Shown here piece by piece: positions 1 through 11,447 of a DNA stretch of 64,000 nucleotides. A model generated the notes under the pieces. It had not been told where the DNA came from and ran no database searches. It saw only the letters and a program-made list of their open reading frames with translations. The DNA is taken from the NCBI GenBank assembly GCA_009761415.1, contig QUOL01000003.1, positions 1-64,000 on the forward strand, read 5' to 3'. A program made the translations under genes and the position numbers. Position 1 is the first letter of the stretch. Each line of letters starts with the position of its first letter. The DNA comes from Sarcomyxa edulis. Its lineage: Eukaryota > Basidiomycota > Agaricomycetes > Agaricales > Mycenaceae.

Positions 1-103
1 CCTAACCCTAACCCTAACCCTAACCCTAACCCTAACCCTAACCCTAACCCTAACCCTAACCCTAACCCTAACCCTAACCCTAACCCTAACCCTAACCCTA
101 ACC
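1..103. repeat. Telomere repeat array (CCCTAA)n
   Basis: About 17 uninterrupted CCCTAA units begin at the first base, then degrade into variants such as CTCTAACA and CAGTCCTAAC by about position 130. Reading C-rich 5'->3' from the left edge is the orientation expected for a true left chromosome end with a TTAGGG 3' overhang strand. This places the whole window in a subtelomeric context. Confidence 0.98.
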
Positions 104-1034
104 TCTAACACTAACCCTAACAGTCCTAACATCCTAGATTTGGGCTGACAGCCAATTCCAAGTCTCTGGAGGTCTGCAGCATAATATTGGTCCTGCTCTA
201 GAGTTCACAGGACTAGAATACTATAAGAGAGATGTATACACACCCTAAAATATACATGAGTACACAGTATGGTGTTTAGGCCTCATTTTCCAAAAAAAAA
301 TAAATTTTGAAAAATCAAGCTTGATTTCTGGAGGGAATACTAGTAGGGCGCCCTATTCCCGGATAAGAAACATAGTACCTTGGCGTAGCCCCAAACTTTT
401 CAAATTGGAAAATGCGGCATCTTCCAACTTCTAAGTTATTAGTGTACCCTTGTGATGAGGTCTCTTGAAATTGCTGTCAGCTATGTTGTGTGAATGAACT
501 ACTTGTCCTGCGCTGGTGAGTCTGTCGACCATGTTTTTGTGAACGTCTTTGTAGCAATGCATATGACAATGAACTGGCATTACATGTTGGAACTGAAGGT
601 ACATAAAGTAAGATAGAGCACCGTGAAATCAAGATATCGATGCACAAAGTTTATATGTCTGAAATGTAGCAGATATAAAAATTGCTAGAGCGGTTCTCCA
701 AGCATCACTTTACTGATGCATAACAGATTGTTCAGGCGTAATATGTAGTATGACATTATATTTGTATGACTATATATGACGGTGAACATGTATGCAGACT
801 GAAACTCAAACAGTCAGGTGGTTGAACCAAGTCTATATGTGTGAGACTGAGCAGATATATGAAGCCAAGATAGATGGAGTAGAGATTGGTTTCTACAAGA
901 GTGATACAGTGTAGGTGCAGTTTTGAGTCTATATGTGTAAGAGTTGGCAGATATAGAATGTACATATCTTGAGACAGAACACATCTGATGGAATAGGGAA
1001 TTTCAATTCCCCTTTTCCAAGAAATCACTCGTGT

Positions 1035-1070
1035 GTTGGAATAGGGGGCTAAATAAAGCCCTATTCCACA
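1035..1070. repeat. Inverted repeat built on GGAATAGGG
   Basis: The left arm GGAATAGGGGGCT (1038-1050) pairs with the right arm AGCCCTATTCC (1057-1067) across a six-base A/T loop, with two unpaired G residues on the left. It lies 44 bases from a perfect palindrome made of the same 9-mer. Confidence 0.7.
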
Positions 1071-1110
1071 GATTTTTTGCCAAATTAGGCCCAATTAGGC
1101 CAAAAAAGAT

Positions 1111-1130
1111 GGAATAGGGTACCCTATTCC
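1111..1130. repeat. Perfect 20-bp palindrome
   Basis: GGAATAGGGTACCCTATTCC reads identically on both strands. It contains two head-to-head copies of the 9-mer found also at 351-359, 990-998, 1038-1046 and 1059-1067. The ATAGGG core differs by one base from the telomeric TTAGGG unit. Confidence 0.85.
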
Positions 1131-1730
1131 AGGATCAGAAGGATAGACTCATACACATGATGTTGACAGACCCTCCAAGCAAAAAACAATATTTTCCCAT
1201 GACAGGGTATATAGTATGATCATATACATCAGTGTGACAACATTGTTTGCTGTCCTGGGGGGAATTGGTAGATGAGCTCCTCCTGAATTACAGATGAGCC
1301 ACCACTAAATTGCCTGTTGAAAGGTCAGATGAAGGGGGTTTCCTTAGCGCTTGTGGGATATCTCAATGCTACCTTATACCTTCATACTGAGTACTCAACC
1401 GTAAAAAACCCCCAAGAAATGAGAGCAGGAGCTCTTGATCTTTCCCAGATGCCTTGCCAAAGTGTTCATTGAAGCATTGTGAGGGAACGCGGAGTGCGTA
1501 AACCTTTCCCGTGTGATGCATATAGGTCCTTAACCCCTCTCAACCATTCAGCATGCTCAAAACTTTGTTCCGACCACGTTCATAAAGGGGCTCCTGCTTG
1601 CTTTCTGAGCCCAGCAATGACGGGCCTCCTGCGAGCTCGTATCAGAGGGGTTTTCCAAACGCTCTTGGGTATGAGGTCCTGGGAGCCTAACGGAACTTTC
1701 TGGGTACTCACGACTATAAACCCCCGACCC

Positions 1731-1756
1731 CGGTTGGCGGGCCCCCCCGCCAACCG
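1731..1756. repeat. GC-rich perfect hairpin
   Basis: An 11-base arm CGGTTGGCGGG (1731-1741) is followed by four C residues and its exact complement CCCGCCAACCG (1746-1756). The surrounding DNA is much less GC-rich. No T-run follows that would suggest a terminator, and no flanking gene is evident. Confidence 0.8.
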
Positions 1757-1935
1757 CCTAATTAGAGTAGGGCAGACCCGGTAGCATTTCAATAGTTCGC
1801 TGGCTTGGAAAATGAATTATCTGACCGTGGGAAAGTAAGATAATCTGTATATACCATCATGATCGGAATCATCAGGTTTCCTAGGTAGGTTTTTTTTTTG
1901 AAACCTGAATGTCAAAACCCGTGTAATACGGCAGA

Positions 1936-1985
1936 TGATACCAAAGTGATACCATTGATACCAAACTTGATACCATTTGATACCA
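1936..1985. repeat. Short interspersed GATACCA repeat
   Basis: Five copies of GATACCA spaced by 2 to 5 bases occur within 50 bases. The spacing is irregular, so this is a degenerate simple repeat rather than a clean tandem array. Confidence 0.6.
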
Positions 1986-2421
1986 GCTTAATAGTGAGCA
2001 GGACTGGCTGAACCAATATACACCAAAATTTGGGGGTACAGAGATATACCCTATCCAATGAACTCCTCAAATTCCCACGGTCATCGGATGCTATATGGTG
2101 GCAGCGCAGCCTCCTTAATATTCCAAATCCCAATTTAACGATTATTTTGGTATAAAACGGGCTGTGCCTCTGCCTATACTCAACCCAAAAATATGAAACT
2201 TTGTGTGGAGTATCCGATGATGTATCCAAACATATTCCAAAGAGAAAGTATGCAAACGTACATGTTCTCACTTCACTCGGTGCCCCCTATCATTGAGATT
2301 CTTCCCAAATCCAAATCAGCTCTAGCGGGGTGGGATATATAGGTACCTCATGAATCTCTCTGGTTTAGGTGTTCTTTATATCCCAAAAATACATACCATT
2401 CAAAAAAATAGTGAAATTCCC

Positions 2422-2613
2422 CAGGCGCGGGTCAGCGCAGCATTTCGGTATCGGATGAAAAGTGCTTACGCCTGCTCTGTGGAAATGAGGCTATTATATA
2501 TTAAGGGTATATACATATAGGTGAAAATTTTATATTTTCCAAAAGCTGAGATGCGTGCGCTCACTTTCTGATACTTTTTATGACATTTGGATACAGGCGC
2601 AGGTCAGCGCAGC
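2422..2613. repeat. Pair of 20-base direct repeats
   Basis: CAGGCGCGGGTCAGCGCAGC at 2422-2441 recurs at 2594-2613 with a single base change (CAGGCGCAGGTCAGCGCAGC). A shorter related GCAGCGCAGC occurs at 2101-2110. The copies are 172 bases apart and not in a recognised gene. Confidence 0.6.
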
Positions 2614-4250
2614 TCAATTCCCAAAAGTTTTGCCAATGCCCCATTGGCAAAATTCCAAGAAGATAGACAATTGCTAGCAAATGTTTGAGAATCATTGTTT
2701 TCAGTGTACTGAACAAATGTCTTACTTTAAGCCTTGATTGCATTTCAATCCTCTGGTAAGCTCCAAGGGCTTTGCAGAGGGTGATGGGGTCTCCAGTTGA
2801 TAGAAGGTGCATTGTAGACCAAATGATGATGCTGGTGATGAGACAAGTGGGATGCAGTCACACATGTGACAATTAATTATTGCCTTGTGCAGTCTCAGAC
2901 ACTTAAACTGACACTTTTGCTGAACCCTCATCCTAGCAAAGTTGCAGAGGCATTGATATGGCATGCATGAATGAGACTAGTGCATGGGGATGTGGTTCAA
3001 AATACAAAGCAGCTACAAAAGTAACACAGTAGCAAAGATCACGACACTCGGAGAGCACAGAGCAACAGCAAAAGGTGATGAGAGATAAAGGACACAAGGA
3101 GGTCACAGATGAAAAGGGCCTCATCCCGACACACCAAACAACGGCGACAACACTTGGCACTGGTACACCGACAGCAGCAGAGAGACTGATTGGACCTCCC
3201 ATGTTTGTTGAGGTGAGCATGTCGACAATACAGTATCCAACAGCACATGTAGCTAGAGTATGACACCAACCTAGTATATCCATTCGAGTCAGTCCTAGCT
3301 GCATCGACACTAACAGAACTTGTCGTTGATGGCGTACCTTGATTGTGACGCACGGAGACCATTCTCTCTTCGACCATAAGACCACTCATTGATTGGGAGC
3401 ACCGTGAGCGCCGTCACAAGAATGGTGTCATGCGAAGATCGACAATATGATGCTGGTACGATGACAGAGCGTCGACCTGCTCTGCCTTCACCCCAAGAAC
3501 ACAGTATAGAGCTACGCCGATCTTGATGTGGATAATGTATCTGAAGAATATACTGAAGGTGTCTTCGGCGGGGTGATGGTATTCAGATGGGATGTAAGTT
3601 CCGATTCCAAGTAAGCCTGCTGCTGCGAAAAGATGGTGGAAGACAGACCTGTCAATCGAGACCACTTGAGCGACGATATGATGCTGTCCGAGTCCGGTGA
3701 GTGAGCAAGCAAGTAGCGAAGCCCGACGTTAAGAACGGTGGAGAGGCGCTGGTGGGAATAGGTAAGGCTGCGTTATGAATCGAGAGTAAACGACATTGAA
3801 CTCGAGGGCAAAGCTCATTGCCTGAGATGGGTGGTGAGTGTGAGTGCGAGGGTGGATTCGACAGCGAGAAGATGCTCACGGTCGCGTTGAGCAACCCGCG
3901 ACGAGACCCTGTTTTTGACTGGGCGACTCCGACCAAGACACGACCAGGATGCGATGAACAACCGAGACTGAGGGATGAGTACATCGATGAGTGAGTCAGA
4001 TTCGCATACTTTTCTCCCATTTCTACGCACTCAGGTGGCTTCTACCAGATCTATCGAAGAGCCAGAGGATACAATGGATTGCGAAGACGACTGAACTCGA
4101 ACAGGTCAAACAAGGACCAACTACCCATCAGATCGATTGTCTGTGCTACCAATCGAAGAGCGACTTTCCCTTGCCTTTGTCCCATCTACCCGATGCTTGG
4201 TGAACGCCCCTCATCCCGTTAGCTCTCAGCTTTCCCTATATTAGCAACCC

Positions 4251-6491
4251 GTTCCATGCGTGTCTCGAGGGCGTTAACTGCTGTCTGTTAAAGACGGAAC
4301 TCTCCCCACGCTACCTGTTATGCTGAATCCACCGATCGGGTCTTGGCTGCAAAGGCCGTGGATCCCTTTCATAATGTCGAGAAGGGATGCGAGGGATGAT
4401 GTCAGCTCGTCGAAAAACTGCAGTCCGCCGGAAGGAGGATGCGTACGAAGGAACACACTCATAGTCAGTATCCATTCCGAGTCTTTGACATTGGACTCAC
4501 CTCACATTGCATCCTCCTCTTCAGCCCGTCCTTACATCGACGGCTCGTGTATCACGTACCTAAACCCTTGGCAGTAAGGCAGCAGTTCGACGCTGCCATT
4601 CCGGTCCAATGACGCAGCTCCTTATCGCAACCGCGTTCAAGTCTTCCCTCGTTGAACTCGTCTCGTCCAGGAAATCGTACCTCAGGAAAGGATTCGAGGG
4701 CTGAGGTCGGGTCGTTGGCACACTAGAGTTCTCGAGAATGTGTACGATGTAACACAGTCATGGTGAGTCCTCTTTTCGATGATTGATCGTTCTGAGCCAT
4801 GAGCTCACTAAGCTCACTGATGTCCTGTATATCTAGCTTCTGCTCTCCTCGAGGTTGACGGCTTGCGTATGATCCGACCCTTGGCAGCAAATGCTGGGAA
4901 ACTGTTACTGCTGCACCACACCCTTGACACAACATAACAAGTCTTAATGCGCCGTAGTCAACTCTCATTCACCGTGTACCCCATCAAACTCTCTGTATAT
5001 CGTCTCTACAGGAATATTTGTCTTTCCCTGACCACCGATAATCAGGAAGACCCCCCCGCTCTTCGAGTGTCTCCCAGACGCATTCCCTCGAACATCTGTC
5101 TTTCTTACCTATCGCTGAGACCCGTCCCGTTCGGTCACTCTCTGCTCCGTCGGCAAGGATTGTGCCTCCCCGACATCGACGTCTCAGGTTTCACTAGTAG
5201 CAAAAGTCACAGTATGAAAACCGTTCCCGCTACGTCACTTCCCTAGAACGATGTAAGTAGCGACAATTTCTTATCACAGCTCTTACTTCTATCTTGTTCT
5301 CGCCGAACTCACCGTAAATAATATGTCTCGAGTTGTCTAACTCTGCGTTTCTACCTCGTACCATTCCGACTCAGTCTTGTCCACTTTGTTTTCCGCACCC
5401 CCCACCTCACATCAATCAGCACTCGAACGCGTTCCATGCCAGCACCACCAAATTGGGCATCTTCGATGCACACCTACGAGTACGAGTCCAAGTCGGCGCC
5501 TCAAAACTCGTTTCAATCATTCCATGACGATGCTCCATCCATCGAGGCATTCCCGTTCGACTCTACAATCAGATAAATCGACACGAGGTCAAACTACGAA
5601 ATTCCGTGGATACTTCAACTCAGTTATACGACTCGAACTCGAACTCGGATACCGCACTTTTCAGTACCAGCACAAGAGGAACGCCGCTTTGGTCGGAGCG
5701 ACATCTGGTATAAGGTGGGCATCTCGCAACTCACCACCATCCTCGCTCACAAGCTGAACATAATCTAGATACGACATCTCAATCAAACTTGAGTCCACCT
5801 CGCCATCCTTGGTCGACACGTCGTGCACGGTAGCCCATCATTATGTTCTGTATTTGCCAATCATCACGCCACACGGCGGACTACGAAGTTCCAGGGATAA
5901 GTACCCCAGGACAAGCATTTGAAATAGGACTCGAACTAGGCGTTGGAAATTGGGTCTCTTGTCAGTGGGACGTCGTTTGGGAGAGACCGGTCTGGTGTAA
6001 GTACGGTCAGCGTCGTCACCACACTCACTCGGAGGCTGAATGTGACATAGACCAGCTGCATACTGGAGGTCCTCGTCCTGATCCAACAAACCGCTAATCT
6101 TATCGACCCCGCACCGAAGACAACGACGACGATGTAGATGTATCTCCAGGCGACGGAGAGGTCCGAAAGATCAGACAGCGGCCGACCATACCTCGGCCAA
6201 AGACTAGAGCTCGGTGGACGACATCGTCGCAGTAACTTCAACTGACGAACGTGCTCCCTTTCCAATTGTTTCCGAAACGAAACAAGTTGTTCTACAGATA
6301 GTTCCTGCCTATCCATCGCCGATGTCCCGCGTGAAAGCAGAAGCGCATGGAATCCTCGCCCAACGCCTGCTCCTAGAAAAAACAATTCAACCACCGAGCG
6401 TTAGATGGGAAACCTTGGGGTCCTCCTCTTTTTCGTGAGTACTCTATCTGGCTCGGAAGTAGCTACCAGAGTGTAACATCTATTATATTCA
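4251..6491. other. Gene-poor stretch, possible decayed exons
   Basis: Pyrimidine-rich plus-strand sequence with many splice-like GTAAGT and TTCAG strings but no frame over about 125 codons and no recognised domain. It may hold upstream remnants of the DUF6535-like fragment that follows; I could not connect them in frame. Minus-strand frames here show no domain either. Confidence 0.35.
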
Positions 6492-6845
6492 GACTGGCTT
6501 CTTATCACTTCCGTCTTGGTCGACTCGGTGAACAAGCTCAATCCAGATGAAACTACAAGAACTAATGAACTCATCGCAAACATGACATGTCCCAGCTCCG
6601 CGCTGCTCTCGCCACTGTCGGTCGCAGATTCCTTCCAAGACTCACCCATGCATCTCTCGTACACATCTACCCGCCTTTCGAACGTGCTTCGAGCGATTCT
6701 AGGACCCGCCATGGACACACTCCCTACTTTCCTCACGATTCCAGCTATCCTCTTCATCGTTGGACTCCTCGACACCATCTTTCCTCATGCATCCCAGCTG
6801 TCTGAGTCAAAGCCATACGTACCGCTGCATGGGCTTCAGCAGTAG
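6492..6845 (+). pseudogene. DUF6535-like membrane protein fragment
   Basis: The frame opens at a splice-acceptor-like TTCAG and encodes a hydrophobic stretch, then VDSVNKLNPDETTRTNELIA, a linker, and a second hydrophobic run FLTIPAILFIVGLLDTIFPH before a stop at 6843-6845. Paired hydrophobic segments with a conserved P-D-x-x-x-x-T-N-E-L motif resemble the DUF6535 domain, a basidiomycete-specific membrane domain of unknown function. Only about 115 residues remain and no initiator ATG or clean upstream exon could be joined, so a truncated or decayed copy is most likely. The family assignment rests on pattern memory alone and is tentative. An exon of an unmodelled intact gene is the alternative. 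Confidence 0.35.
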
Positions 6846-8045
6846 CTACCTATCCTCGTAGTCACCGTATTTCTGCTTTATTCCCTGTTGCTCGCCTGCA
6901 CTCAGCCAAGTGCATCACCCTTTCGAAACACTGACAGACCTGCTCGGAATGCCTCGTTCGAAATCTACCGGCCGTTCTCTTTGCTCCTCGTGAACCGTCG
7001 TCGTACCAGCCCTGAAATCCCATTGTTGTCCCGCGTCCAAAATTATTGTTTTTTGCAGAGCCAGCCCTCGCATCTTCTGCAAATAATTCAGATGCCACCG
7101 CTTTTCCGTCCGTCTGGGTCGTCGTTTGCGAATCCGCTTGAAGCACCGGGGCGGGTGCAGGCACCATAACATCGACGGCTGGTCCGGTACTGGTCCTAAC
7201 AAATGTATTCCTTGTGCATGCTCGGCTCGCTCGAATGCATGCTGGACCGCACAAGCTACGTTTGCGAGTCATCATGGGAATATGTACTTTGCGGATTCCT
7301 TTCCAGATGCGTGTCGATGATGCTACATGTACAGATATCATCACATCCCTTTCTCTCGTTTGACTCAGGTATAACATCAGTTCAAAGGTCATTTTGGTGC
7401 CACTGTGAACTTGCGAGCACCCGTGCGCGCTGTCTATTGACGGTCAGGGTGGTCATCTATACAGCGCACGAACGAGAGAAGATTCGGTAATCTTAGAGCC
7501 ACACACCCTGTAGTGAATGGATGTACTCTTTTGACCTTGACATAACAACATCAGACAAGATCTTTCGTATTCTAGACTGAGGGATAATTCAAGGTTCATC
7601 AGCCCAGTTGATCTCTGCGAATTTGCACCCCTCGGGCGCCTCTCAGGTTCGGTTCCAAATGCATAAACGCAAACATTATATCATGAGGCATCCAACGAGC
7701 GGCAGGCAAGTGACGTCCGGGAGTATATCTGGACATTGTAGATCCTGTGCAGAATTGCCACTGGTTCAAATAAACGGACACTTGTCAGAGAAAATAAGAA
7801 ACCAGTGGTACACCAACAAACTACGGGCGAAATAACTAAAGCTAGGCATTTTAGTAGGGAAAGATAGCATATGTGAGTGGGGAAATTACAACAAGTAAAA
7901 ATGGACCGATATGTAGTACAGTGTACAGACGAAGGATCCATATGGATCGGGTGGGGTACTAAAAGATAGAATGACTCGAGAGTGGATGTATGGGCACGAA
8001 AACGAAGGTATGAGTTGTAGCAGAGATAATTAAATGCCGATTTTT
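6846..8045. other. No gene seen
   Basis: Frames of 60 to 176 codons occur on both strands (the longest 6862-7392 on minus) but none has a recognisable motif. They shadow each other and are broken by stops. The last part, from about 7500, is AT-rich and probably includes the 3' untranslated region of the regulator gene that ends at 8046. Confidence 0.5.
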
Positions 8046-11000
8046 TCAGCTGGGCTTCAAGAGCGGAGGTAGTGAATCATAGGCAGATGGTGGCCCCCCC
8101 AAATTGACACTCGCACAAGCATCAATCAACCGTGCGCGTAATTCGTCACATTGGTGCTGGTGGTCTGGAATAGAAAGGATCAACAGACTGACCATACAAA
8201 CACGCGCACCACACTCACAAGGACATGGCCATAAAGCATTCATGACATCCACCACGACAAGGATCGATTTCGCCAGATTTAAGGCACCCAATAGCGTGGG
8301 GTCATGATTCCATAGCATTAAGCAACTAACGATCACAACATCAGTCTTCAGACAGAATGGATCGGCGATGACAGTACATACATTGACAATTGAGTCGAGA
8401 ACCAGGTAACTTGGAATGGCCTTCGAGTGAATTGGTGGCCTTGAGTTTCCGATAAATGAGATATCGAAGATTTCACGCGGTCGATGACCTGCACTTGATA
8501 GAGAACTGGATAATGGCCACGAGTACAGAGACATCAGCGATCAATTGGGTGCAAGAAGAGATAGATCTTACGCCATTCGAAAGCTTGCTTTCCGTTAGGG
8601 ACGGAATTGGCAGTGAGCCCGCTATCCAAACCGCGTAAGCTAGATACAGGGCAGGTAAGACGTCAGAAAACCTACTTATCTGAGGATGGGACCAACCTGC
8701 GCAAGATGTAGGTGATCTCTATCCTCGTACTATCACAGAGAACAGTCAGCCGTCCGTGCATGCATATAGTTGACGATGACGATGTACTTAAATATATACT
8801 CTCTGCACATATACATGAGAGCAGTGTCGAGATTGCATATGTGCATATCCAGCGAGTCTTGTATGGATTGGGCTTCGGCCATTGCTTCCATCGAATATTC
8901 TGCTCTATCTTCGTCACTGCAAGGATCGCGTCGCAGACGATTACAGAAGCTCCAAAGCAGCATACTACGACAGTAAAGGGCCCATACAGATTCCTTTGGC
9001 GAAGGAGAATCTGATGACCGATAGCTTGGAGCCATCCGGTCCATGACTTCACCTGGAAATAGAAGTCGCCACTGGTGCCAACAGTTCAGTATCTCCTGCG
9101 TTGTAGGATCGGAATGACATACATTAGCAGGATCGCTCAGGTAGAGATTCGGTGGCTCCTTGTTCAGAATCGCACATTGCGAAGTAAAGCTGGCCACAAG
9201 ATTTAAAGCACTCCAACAGAGCCGTCGGCATTCTTCATCCCTAATCTGTACGGCGTTCCAAGACGAGTCCCAACCTAAAGGGTACGACCAAGATGTGGAC
9301 TGATCGGGAGGGTGCGGGGAATCGGGAGGAATGCACATGCACTTCCTGTGTTCTCCATTGCTGAAGATGGCGGGTTCTAATTCTACAACAGGGACACCTC
9401 GAGGTGGAAAGAACGTAACATCAGGATCCCCGGAATCGATACTTGTCAATGAAATGGAATGGATGATGTTATCGAGAAAGACAAGAGATGTCGCGATACG
9501 ATCTGGATTATACTCAGGGTGCGCGGAGTACTCATAGAGCGCCAATATCTGAATTGATATGACTCAGGACAGCAGTAAAACTATTGCCAGAGTAGCACGT
9601 ACCAAGGCTGCCTCGGCTAGGGTCGCATCTCTCCATTCAGAGTTCCAAGCAGCCTCCAATTCGGCTTGCGCAGCGTTTCGAAGCCACGTCGCTGTGTCCC
9701 GACCATCAGCACCATGACCAATTTGACTTGACTGCAGCAAGGAGGCCAGCGCGAGGCCAGCAAGAATGAAGGCGGGTTGAATGTGGAGTCGTTCGACAGG
9801 ATCGTAGAGAGTCTGTATGAAATACTGGAGGTTAAGAAAAGCCAGCCAGTAGCCGGTATCGGTAAATCTGTGCGAGAATAAGAGAAGACAAATTTGAATG
9901 TGAATGCAGCACTCACAAATAAGTCAATTCGTCTTCGATCTTTTGCAATCTAAACAACAAGATGTGAAGGCAAATCGGCAGTATGATGGCATCTACGACT
10001 TACGAGTAGGTATGGAGAAAGGTATCCCACCACTGACCCTGCTGATGCTCAACAGACGGTGAAGATGGTATAGGAAATTTGTGATGTTGCGACATGCCAT
10101 GTTCGGTGGGCCTCATAATGTTCACATCCAGAGGGCGAGGGTATGCTTTATCGTAAGGACTTTGCTGGTATGAAAAAGGTAGCTGCCTGTGGGTTCCGGA
10201 TACATCATGCTGATTGCACCATGTCAATTCCGAGTTGAGGAGCACACAACGGAATTCGAGGACATACCTGCGCACCCTGTACCGATAATCTCACTTCGAG
10301 AGGTGAAGATGGAGGGCGTGTACCTTGATCTTGCTCATGAACATCCTGTATACGAGATGCAGATGGAGGGCGGATGGGATGGGCCATGTTCTCTTTGACT
10401 TTGGATGGCAAAGCTCGTTCGTTCGACTGTGTATCTGATGTTGTCTTCTTTCGCTTGGATGGTGGGGGCACAGAGCCGTCCGCTGGCCGCTTTTTACATG
10501 ATCTTTGACGCGTGCCAGGACGCTTATCGGGACCTCGACGTTTTGGTACCGCGTCGTATTGGCATTCGTTAGATCGTCGGACGCAGTTGTTGCAAACAGG
10601 CCTTGTAGAATCGCAACGTATCTTTCTTCCACGACTAGAGTAGAGACGGACGGCGAATAAGGACATATTTCGTCAGTATATCGTGAAATGGTTTAATGAA
10701 ATGGCATACAAAAAGTCGCTTAATGAAATATAGAGCTTACCATTGGCGACAAGCTATGACAACGGTCGATATTTCTTTCCGCGATTCTCGTGAGCCAGTC
10801 GTTGCATTGGTAGGAGACAGTTCGGGGCGGTCGGCGGTAGAGTTCGAGGACCTATGATCTCCATCCATGGTCCTCCCAGACGGGTTTCCACTTTGTCGGG
10901 GAGCTGTCTGGTCATGAGACTGTCCACCAGGCAACCGTCGCGCAGATGGAGAGTTATACCTAAAATCGACTTGTCCGCCTTCCTGGACAGATGGTGGGTG

Positions 11001-11447
11001 TAAACGAGAATTCGCCGATGAGTGAACCGAGAAGTCTATGCCGCGCTGATTACGAGGTTGAACAGAGAAACTGGAGGGATATGAGATATGTTGCTGGTGG
11101 TGAGGGCTCGGTGAATCTAATGTGGTATCGAGGAGCGGGGGCTGTTGCACGTTCAAGGGCGGCGCGACGTTATAGTCAAATTGTGTGGCGAGAATGCCCG
11201 CGGCATGTTGCACGTCAAGTTGTTGATACCGGACTTTATTGACGAAAGAAGGATAAGAACGTGGAATGAGCTGAAATGGCTGCGATAGCAACTTACTACT
11301 ACTACTGTCGCCGTGCGGGGCAGGGAATGGAGCGCCGAAGATTGGAGAGTGTAGACCGGATCCCTCCTCGCTGGATTGAGGACCGTCCTCGACGATCATC
11401 CCGTGAGGAAATGGAGTGTAGAGGTCTGCGTTTGCGCTGACCACCAT
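8046..11447 (-). CDS. Zn(II)2Cys6 fungal transcription factor
   Basis: A multi-exon gene for a nuclear DNA-binding regulator. The first exon (11447-10741) gives about 235 residues rich in Ser, Pro and Gln. A 106-base intron (10635-10740) splits a cysteine codon. The joined product reads ACRQCRGRKIRCDSTRPVCN followed by NC, six residues and C, which is the exact C-x2-C-x6-C-x6-C-x2-C-x6-C binuclear zinc cluster. A basic Lys/Arg tail follows. Later exons encode a helical middle region with LNLQYFIQTLYDPVERLHIQ and a stretch from about 9545 to 8800 typical of the fungal-specific transcription factor domain. The C-terminal end at 8046 is the least certain part. The zinc cluster is unusually far from the N terminus. 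The target genes are unknown; its position near the chromosome end suggests an accessory regulator. Confidence 0.85.

Larger units (their letters stand above)
104..4250. other. Subtelomeric DNA without a confident gene
   Basis: No reading frame here carries a recognisable domain or a convincing exon chain. Several frames of 60-150 codons exist on both strands (for example 2933-3385 on minus and 1479-1784 on plus) but they overlap one another on opposite strands and look like chance. The first 1.2 kb is AT-rich. It holds several copies of the 9-mer GGAATAGGG or its complement, short GATACCA repeats near 1936-1985 and a GC-rich hairpin at 1731-1756. Confidence 0.6.

Noticed and set aside
1479..1792. 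Opposing frames of 101 and 70 codons around the GC hairpin
   Set aside because: They overlap on opposite strands, lack any motif and owe their length to local GC content.
2933..4030. Chain of hydrophobic minus-strand frames as a membrane protein gene
   Set aside because: No conserved motif, no consistent splice junctions, and a plus-strand shadow of similar quality.
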